From Sphingorhabdus sp. EL138 (lineage in GTDB: Bacteria; Pseudomonadota; Alphaproteobacteria; Sphingomonadales; Sphingomonadaceae), in contig NZ_CAMAYF010000020.1 in assembly GCF_945862485.1 (NCBI RefSeq), positions 1 to 40,568 of the forward strand: a stretch of DNA of 40,568 nt, in the 5' to 3' direction. Made by a program: the position numbers and the translations under genes. Shown in pieces: positions 35,134-40,568 of the stretch. Below the pieces are notes generated by a model. The model did not search any database. It saw nothing but the letters and a program-made list of their open reading frames with translations, and was not told the DNA's origin. Position 1 is the stretch's first letter. Each line of letters opens with the position of its first letter.

Positions 35134-37988
35134 TCCGCGGCAATCCCGGTTTCCACCCGGCGCGAGCGGGTCGACAAGGCCTCATATTCTTCCTGCCACT
35201 CGGTCGGCCCGTTGGAGGCGCTGATCTGAACCGCCGTGACCTTATATTCGGGGCAATTGGTTGCCCAGTCGCTAAAATCAGTGGTGACAACATTGGCCTG
35301 CGTCACCGCATGGTGGAATGTTGTATAGACAACGCCAGGGGCAACACGATCCGTCACCGTGGCGCGCAATGTGGTTTCGCCCGCGCGGCTCGCCAGCTTT
35401 ACCCAATCGCCGGATTTGACGCCGCGATCTTCGGCATCCACTGGGTGGATTTCGAGCAAATCTTCGGGATGCCACGCGACATTTTCGGTACGTCGTGTTT
35501 GTGCGCCAACATTATATTGCGACAATATCCGTCCGGTGGTCAGCAATAACGGGAAACGTGGACCGGTTTTCTCATCTGTTGGGACATAATCAGTTACAAC
35601 AAATTTACCCTTGCCGCGGACAAAGCCATCAATGTGCATGATGGGCGAACCGTCAGGCGCATCGGCGGTCACAGGCCATTGCAGCGAGCCCGCTTCATCC
35701 AACCGGACAAAGGATACGCCGGCAAAAGTTGGCGTCAGCCGTGCGATTTCGTCCATGATTTCGGATGGGTGGCTATAATTCCAGTTCAGTCCCATCGCTT
35801 GCGCGAGCTTTTGCGTGACTTCCCAATCCTCCAACCCGTTCATGGGGGTCATCACCTTGCGCACCGGTTGAATACGGCGTTCAGCATTGGTGAAGGTGCC
35901 GTTCTTTTCCAAAAAGGTCGATCCGGGCAGGAAGATATGCGCGTAATTTGCGGTTTCATTGAGGAAAAGATCGTGGACGATCACACATTCCATCGCCGCT
36001 AGCCCTGCCGACACATGGGCGGTGTTTGGATCGGACTGAAGAATATCCTCACCCTGACAATAGAGCGCCTTGAACACGCCATCGACCGCAGCATCGAGCA
36101 TATTGGGAATGCGCAGGCCGGGTTCCGGATCCAGCGTCACGCCCCAATCATTTTCAAACAAGGACCGCGCCTTGTTGTCGCTGATGTGGCGATACCCGGC
36201 CAGTTCGTGCGGGAAGCTGCCCATGTCACACGCGCCTTGGACGTTGTTTTGACCGCGAAGCGGGTTTACGCCAACGCCCCTGCGCCCGATATTGCCCGTT
36301 GCCATCGCCAAATTCGCGATGGCCATAACGGTTGAGCTGCCTTGCGAATGTTCCGTAACGCCCAAGCCATAATAGATCGCGCCGTTGCCGCCTGTGGCAT
36401 AAAGCCGCGCTGCTGCGCGCAGTTCTTCGGCATCGATCAAAGTGACTGGTTGCAGATTTTCGGGGCTGTTGCGCGCTTGCGAGACGAATTCGGCCCAATG
36501 GCTATATTCGTCCCAATCGCACCGTTCGCGGACGAAGGCTTCATTGGCTAGGCCTTCGGTCACGATGACATGCGCCATCGCGGTCAGCACAGCAACATTG
36601 GTGCCGGGGCGTAAGGGCAGATGATGCTGAGCCTCAATATGGGGCGAACGCACAATGTCGGTACGGCGAGGATCGATAACGATAAGCTTCGCGCCGGGGC
36701 GGCCATCTTGTCCGCGCAAACGGCGTTTCATCCGGCTGGCGAAAACGGGGTGGCCATCGGTAGGGTTCGCACCAATGATCAGGATGACATCGCTGTCTTC
36801 GACGCTGTCAAAATCCTGCGTTCCGGCGCTGGTGCCAAAGGTGGTTTTGAGGCCATATCCCGTTGGCGAATGGCATACGCGGGCGCAGGTATCGACGTTA
36901 TTATTGCCAAAGCCGGCACGCACAAGCTTTTGCACAAGGAAGGTTTCTTCATTGGTGCAGCGGCTTGAGGTAATGCCACCAAGCGCATTGCGGCCATATT
37001 TTTCGCTAATCCGTTTCAACTCGGACGCGGTATAGGCAAAGGCCTCGTCCCACTCGACTTCGCGCCATGGGTCGCTGATCGATTTACGGATCATGGGCTT
37101 TAATATGCGTTCCTGATGCTGGGCATAGCCCCATGCAAAGCGGCCCTTGACGCAGCTATGGCCGCGATTGGCCTTACCGTCTTTACAAGGAACCATCCGT
37201 ACCAATTGTTCGCCGCGCATTTCGGCGCGGAAGGTGCAGCCGACACCGCAATAAGCGCAGGTCGTTACAACGCTGCGTTCGGGTGTGCCGACCTCAACAA
37301 CTTTTTTCTCGACCAAGGTCGCTGTGGGGCAGGCTTGCACACAGGCGCCGCATGAAACGCATTCCGAACCCATGAAATTGTCGCTGGCGAACCCTGCGGA
37401 TATCTTGGAGTCCCAACCCCTGCCTTCCATCGTCAGCGCAAGCGTGCCTTGCACCTCGTCACAAGCGCGTATGCAGCGGGAGCAGGCAATGCACTTGCTG
37501 GGATCGAAATCAAAATAAGGGTTGGAATGATCTTTGTCTTGCCCCAGATGCGTCGCCTGCACGTCATAGCGCACATCGCGCAAGCCTACGGCGCCTGCCT
37601 GATCCTGCAATTCGCAATCCCCATTGGCGGCGCACGTCAGGCAATCGAGCGGATGGTCGGAAATATACAGCTCCATCACGCCTTTGCGCAATTTCGCCAG
37701 CTGCGGTGTCTGCGTGCGGACAACCATGCCCGGTTCAACGGGCGTTGCGCAGCTTGCAGGCGTACCCCGGCGACCATCGATTTCAACGAGGCACAGACGG
37801 CATGAGCCATAGCTTTTAACGCTGTCCGTCGCGCATAATTTGGGAATGGAGGTGCCTTGTTCGGCCGCCGCGCGCATAACGCTGGTGCCAGCAGGCACAG
37901 TGACTTCCCGGCCGTCAATGGTCAGCGATACCGCCTCGTCCGAGCGACTTTCCGGCGTTCCGAAATTTTTTTGCGGCTGGTATGTCAT
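35130..37988 (-). CDS. fdsA: NAD-dependent formate dehydrogenase, molybdenum-containing alpha subunit
   Basis: Catalytic subunit of 952 residues that oxidises formate to CO2. A [2Fe-2S] domain uses Cys52, Cys63, Cys66 and Cys80; a His/Cys [4Fe-4S] site uses His112, Cys116, Cys119 and Cys125; two ferredoxin [4Fe-4S] clusters use Cys166-176 and Cys210-220; and a further [4Fe-4S] uses Cys244, Cys247, Cys251 and Cys279 beside the bis-MGD cofactor. Cys372 (VCHSPT, codon TGC) is the metal ligand, so this is a cysteine enzyme, not a selenoenzyme. Length and layout match the oxygen-tolerant Fds type. It is preceded by mobA (8-base gap) and overlaps fdsD. Confidence 0.97.
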   Translation of the reverse strand: MTYQPQKNFGTPESRSDEAVSLTIDGREVTVPAGTSVMRAAAEQGTSIPKLCATDSVKSYGSCRLCLVEIDGRRGTPASCATPVEPGMVVRTQTPQLAKLRKGVMELYISDHPLDCLTCAANGDCELQDQAGAVGLRDVRYDVQATHLGQDKDHSNPYFDFDPSKCIACSRCIRACDEVQGTLALTMEGRGWDSKISAGFASDNFMGSECVSCGACVQACPTATLVEKKVVEVGTPERSVVTTCAYCGVGCTFRAEMRGEQLVRMVPCKDGKANRGHSCVKGRFAWGYAQHQERILKPMIRKSISDPWREVEWDEAFAYTASELKRISEKYGRNALGGITSSRCTNEETFLVQKLVRAGFGNNNVDTCARVCHSPTGYGLKTTFGTSAGTQDFDSVEDSDVILIIGANPTDGHPVFASRMKRRLRGQDGRPGAKLIVIDPRRTDIVRSPHIEAQHHLPLRPGTNVAVLTAMAHVIVTEGLANEAFVRERCDWDEYSHWAEFVSQARNSPENLQPVTLIDAEELRAAARLYATGGNGAIYYGLGVTEHSQGSSTVMAIANLAMATGNIGRRGVGVNPLRGQNNVQGACDMGSFPHELAGYRHISDNKARSLFENDWGVTLDPEPGLRIPNMLDAAVDGVFKALYCQGEDILQSDPNTAHVSAGLAAMECVIVHDLFLNETANYAHIFLPGSTFLEKNGTFTNAERRIQPVRKVMTPMNGLEDWEVTQKLAQAMGLNWNYSHPSEIMDEIARLTPTFAGVSFVRLDEAGSLQWPVTADAPDGSPIMHIDGFVRGKGKFVVTDYVPTDEKTGPRFPLLLTTGRILSQYNVGAQTRRTENVAWHPEDLLEIHPVDAEDRGVKSGDWVKLASRAGETTLRATVTDRVAPGVVYTTFHHAVTQANVVTTDFSDWATNCPEYKVTAVQISASNGPTEWQEEYEALSTRSRRVETGIAAE

Positions 37989-37996
37989 GTCTCTAC

Positions 37997-38542
37997 CTAC
38001 CTTATACCCATTTGCGATTGTTGCGTAGCATATTGCGCAAGTTCCAACGGCGTGTTCAAATTGTGAAAAACATCTGACGTTGCGATTGCCCGTGCGCCAC
38101 TGACGGTAATCCAGCGTCGCATCGAAAGATCGTCTTGATTGCGCAGATGTTGGTCAAGAACAGGCGCAAGCGCAACGGGCCACGCGGCGAACAAATAATG
38201 CCCGTCAATATAGACAGCACGTCCATCCGGCAGGTTGCGCGGCAATTCCGGCACGGGGACGACGTCGCAACCCGCGGTCAATACTTCGTCAAAGCCGTTT
38301 TGCTGCGCATATAAAAGCGCAGCATTCAGGCCACCCAATGGCCCCATATCGGGAAAGGGGGTGTCTTCTACCCACTCCATTCCAGGCCATCTGCGTCCGC
38401 AGACAATCAAGGCGTCAACCTGTTCGCGCAGTCCCTCTGCAACATGATCGATCAGCGGGCGACCGTTTAACAATGCAGCGGCCTTGTCGCTGCCAAAGCG
38501 CGTTGCCTTGCCCCCGGCAATGATAGCGCCGAGCCTTCTCAC
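37997..38542 (-). CDS. mobA: Molybdenum cofactor guanylyltransferase
   Basis: The 181-residue product adds GMP to molybdopterin to make the MGD cofactor needed by FdsA. IIAGGKATRFGSDKA (about 7-21) is the GTP-binding LxxGGxxxRxGxDK-type motif, MGPLGGL and TAGCDVV carry the metal-binding and guanine-side residues. The start is GTG (GTGAGAAGG) overlapping the fdsB stop by 4 bases; the long in-frame extension upstream lies inside fdsB in another frame and is rejected. mobA between fdsB and fdsA ties cofactor synthesis to the enzyme that uses it. Confidence 0.92.
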   Translation of the reverse strand: MRRLGAIIAGGKATRFGSDKAAALLNGRPLIDHVAEGLREQVDALIVCGRRWPGMEWVEDTPFPDMGPLGGLNAALLYAQQNGFDEVLTAGCDVVPVPELPRNLPDGRAVYIDGHYLFAAWPVALAPVLDQHLRNQDDLSMRRWITVSGARAIATSDVFHNLNTPLELAQYATQQSQMGIR

Positions 38543-39981
38543 CGGAAATCTTCCGGAAAATGCTTGATCGCACTCATGACCGGATATGGGGTGAAACCAC
38601 CCAAAGCGCAGAGCGATCCGAACTTCATAGTTTCGGAAAGATCGGCAATGAGCGCGAGGTTCGCCTCGACATTTTTGCCTGCGATAATCTGGTCTAGCGT
38701 CTCGACACCGCGTGTGCTTCCCAAACGGCAAGGCGTACATTTTCCGCAGCTTTCAACAGCACAAAATTCCATCGCAAAGCGCGCCATTTGCGCCATGTCT
38801 ACGGTATCGTCGAAAACAGTGATACCCGCATGGCCAACCAGCGCGTCCGCAGCCGCAAAAGCCTCATAATCGAGCGGGAGATGAAATTGCTCAGGTGGTA
38901 TGTACGCGCCCAAAGGTCCGCCAACTTGCACACAGCGCACCGGACGGCCACTCGCTGTGCCACCGCCTATTTCATTGACTAATTCGCCAAGCGTGATGCC
39001 AAAGGCCACTTCAAAAAGGCCGCCATGTTTTACGTTGCCGGCAATCTGGATGGGCATGGTGCCCTTGGACCGGCCTGCGCCAAATGCGGCATAAGCGTCC
39101 CCGCCATGCGCCAATATCCATGGCACAGCGGCGAGCGTCAGCACGTTATTAACGATGGTAGGTTTGCCAAACAGGCCTTCTAAAGCAGGCAATGGCGGCT
39201 TGGCGCGCACTTCGCCCCTTTTGCCCTCAAGGCTGTTCAGTAGCGACGTTTCCTCGCCGCACACATAAGCGCCTGCGCCGACGCGGACTTCGACAACAAA
39301 TGGCGCAATCAAATGGGCGGCTAGTTTAATCGCGGCTTCCATCTTGGCGATGGCGTGCGGATATTCGGAACGGATATATACATAGCCCTTGTTTGCCCCG
39401 ACCGCGAAGCCGGCAATCGCCATGCCTTCGATCAGCATAAAGGGGTCGCCTTCCATAACCATTCGGTCGGCAAAGGTGGCGCTATCGCCTTCGTCGGCAT
39501 TGCAGACGATATATTTCTGCTCACCGTCGGCGCGCGCGACCGTTTGCCATTTTATGCCTGCTGGAAAACCTGCGCCGCCACGTCCGCGAAGTCCCGATGC
39601 CATTACCGTATCGATGGCTGCTTGAGCGCCCATTTCACGGGCTTTGGCAAGGCCAAGCCAACCTTCCGATGCGTAATAATCGTCGAGAGAAAGCGGACGG
39701 GTTTTGCCCGCGCGCGAAAAGGTAAGGCGGGTTTGATTGGCGATAAAGGGATGGTCCGCGATACGACCTAAGGATGGCGCTGTGTCTTTCAATATGTCCG
39801 CAACCTGATCGGCCGATACCGGACCATAGCCGACGCCGTCAATATCCACCAACGGCTCAAGCCATTGCATGCCCCAGCTTGAAACGCGCTCAACCGCTTC
39901 GCCCGCTGCGATAAATGCGGCCGCAACTTCGTCGGCCCCGCACGCGATAGCTACCGCATCATCGGATATTCGGACGGTCAC
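38539..39981 (-). CDS. fdsB: NAD-dependent formate dehydrogenase, beta (diaphorase) subunit
   Basis: NuoF-like flavoprotein of 480 residues that carries FMN and passes electrons from FdsA to NAD+. GRGGAGFP (133-140) binds NADH, NADEGDSATF (161-170) binds FMN, GAGAYVCGEETSL is the second glycine-rich segment, and Cys412, Cys415, Cys418 and Cys458 (ESCGKCTPCR ... SLCALGG) hold the [4Fe-4S] cluster. The first 90 residues are a divergent thioredoxin-like remnant, as in Fds-type beta subunits. The start is GTG, overlapping the fdsG stop by GTGA. Confidence 0.95.
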   Translation of the reverse strand: MTVRISDDAVAIACGADEVAAAFIAAGEAVERVSSWGMQWLEPLVDIDGVGYGPVSADQVADILKDTAPSLGRIADHPFIANQTRLTFSRAGKTRPLSLDDYYASEGWLGLAKAREMGAQAAIDTVMASGLRGRGGAGFPAGIKWQTVARADGEQKYIVCNADEGDSATFADRMVMEGDPFMLIEGMAIAGFAVGANKGYVYIRSEYPHAIAKMEAAIKLAAHLIAPFVVEVRVGAGAYVCGEETSLLNSLEGKRGEVRAKPPLPALEGLFGKPTIVNNVLTLAAVPWILAHGGDAYAAFGAGRSKGTMPIQIAGNVKHGGLFEVAFGITLGELVNEIGGGTASGRPVRCVQVGGPLGAYIPPEQFHLPLDYEAFAAADALVGHAGITVFDDTVDMAQMARFAMEFCAVESCGKCTPCRLGSTRGVETLDQIIAGKNVEANLALIADLSETMKFGSLCALGGFTPYPVMSAIKHFPEDFR

Positions 39982-40388
39982 ATGGCCTCCAATAAGGTTT
40001 TGAATTTAGCGTCGTCCAAACGTGCATAGACCTTATCGCCTACCATTGCCGATGGGCCAACGGCGCATAATCCAAGGCAATAAATTGCCTCCACTTTGAC
40101 GCGGCTTTGGTTATCGGCGATGGGCACTAACGCTTCGACACCGCGTGCTTTACAGGCTTCGGCGCGGCACAATTTTAAAACGGGGCGGGCCTCCGCTTCT
40201 TTGCGGAAATCATGATAGAAACTGACAACGCCATAAACTTCCGCGCGGGTCAGGTTCAATGCGCTGGCAATCTCACGCATGGCATCCTCGCTGACATGGC
40301 CAAATGCCTTTTGCACGTCGTGCAAGATGGGCAGGAGCGGACCTTCTCTATCCTTATGCTCAGCCAAAATGTCAGCGATGGACGCCAT
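39978..40388 (-). CDS. fdsG: NAD-dependent formate dehydrogenase, gamma subunit
   Basis: NuoE-like [2Fe-2S] subunit of 136 residues with Cys74, Cys79, Cys104 and Cys108 (CRAEAC and CLGLCAVGP), relaying electrons to the FMN of FdsB. GPLLPILHDVQKAFGHV and EVYGVVSFYHDF are family blocks. Its ATG follows the frmA stop with no spacer at all (TGA|ATG), so translation is probably coupled to the formaldehyde-oxidising gene. Confidence 0.95.
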   Translation of the reverse strand: MASIADILAEHKDREGPLLPILHDVQKAFGHVSEDAMREIASALNLTRAEVYGVVSFYHDFRKEAEARPVLKLCRAEACKARGVEALVPIADNQSRVKVEAIYCLGLCAVGPSAMVGDKVYARLDDAKFKTLLEAM

Positions 40389-40568
40389 TCAGAATACCAC
40401 CACGCTGCGGATGCTTTGGCCCGCATGCATTAATTCGAACGCTTTGTTGATTTCTTCGAGGCCCATGACATGGGTGATCATCGGGTCAATCTCGATCTTG
40501 CCGGTCATGTACATATCGACAATCTTGGGTACATCGGTCCGGCCCTTGGCGCCGCCAAAAGCGGTACC
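40389..40568 (-). CDS. frmA: S-(hydroxymethyl)glutathione dehydrogenase / class III alcohol dehydrogenase, C-terminal fragment
   Basis: Only the last 59 residues are in the window; the gene runs off the right edge, so the start is not seen. GGAKGRTDVPKIVDMYMTGK, then MITHVMGLEEINKAFELMH, then GQSIRSVVVF is the characteristic end of the glutathione-dependent formaldehyde dehydrogenase. The enzyme oxidises the spontaneous adduct of formaldehyde and glutathione with NAD+. Direct adjacency to fdsG places formaldehyde and formate oxidation in one transcript. The S-formylglutathione hydrolase step is not encoded in the window. Confidence 0.94.
   Translation of the reverse strand, partial: GTAFGGAKGRTDVPKIVDMYMTGKIEIDPMITHVMGLEEINKAFELMHAGQSIRSVVVF

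Noticed and set aside
36873-36875. Selenocysteine at the formate dehydrogenase active site
   Set aside because: The codon is TGC on the coding strand, a normal cysteine, and no in-frame TGA is present.
40563-40568. GGTACC at the very end as a cloning junction
   Set aside because: A six-base site also occurs elsewhere (about 10399), and the frame of frmA runs straight through it, so it is most likely natural sequence.

Overview
The window looks like a chromosomal segment of an alphaproteobacterium, most likely a sphingomonad (Sphingomonadales), possibly marine. This rests on the argD-argF-hslO order, an ALDH7-type lysine-catabolic dehydrogenase beside glutaryl-CoA dehydrogenase, a carotenoid-cleavage oxygenase, a DUF3617-like small exported protein and the overall codon and base usage. 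The assignment is inference; no rRNA or other phylogenetic marker is present. Coding density is very high. No gene-free stretch exceeds 300 bases, and I see no insertion sequence, integrase, phage gene or CRISPR array.

Left third (1-10396): housekeeping and catabolic genes. These are a tiny membrane protein, argD-argF-hslO (overlapping or touching), a small secreted protein, divergent gcdH and ALDH7 genes (lower lysine degradation), a carotenoid oxygenase, tRNA-Arg(TCT), a YhhQ-type queuosine-precursor transporter, an unknown membrane protein, and purS-purQ.

Centre (10397-23307): cluster 1, a nearly complete glycine betaine pathway on the + strand. It holds a dimethylglycine dehydrogenase-like flavoprotein, a GbcA-like Rieske oxygenase, heterotetrameric sarcosine oxidase soxB-D-A-G, a BCCT betaine-type transporter, a LysR regulator and a secreted alpha/beta hydrolase. 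Three inverted repeats lie ahead of its first gene.

Centre-right (23313-34183): cluster 2 on the - strand, converging on cluster 1. A divergent LysR gene faces an eight-gene, fully overlapping array: a second Rieske oxygenase, a Cys/Met-type PLP enzyme, an HcnB/OoxA-like plus HcnC/OoxB-like FAD dehydrogenase pair, and a second divergent soxB-D-A-G set. Its substrate is unknown. The best reading is stepwise N-demethylation of a second betaine or N-methylated amino acid, followed by PLP chemistry on the freed amine. This is the best candidate for an undescribed system here.

Right (34131-40568): a C1-oxidation operon on the - strand: the 3' end of frmA, then fdsG-fdsB-mobA-fdsA-fdsD-fdhD. Each demethylation by the two clusters releases formaldehyde or methylene-THF. 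FrmA and the NAD-dependent formate dehydrogenase would oxidise the formaldehyde to CO2 and recover NADH. The region therefore reads as an integrated methyl-stripping island: import, N-demethylation, formaldehyde and formate oxidation. A Rieske reductase and an S-formylglutathione hydrolase are not in the window.
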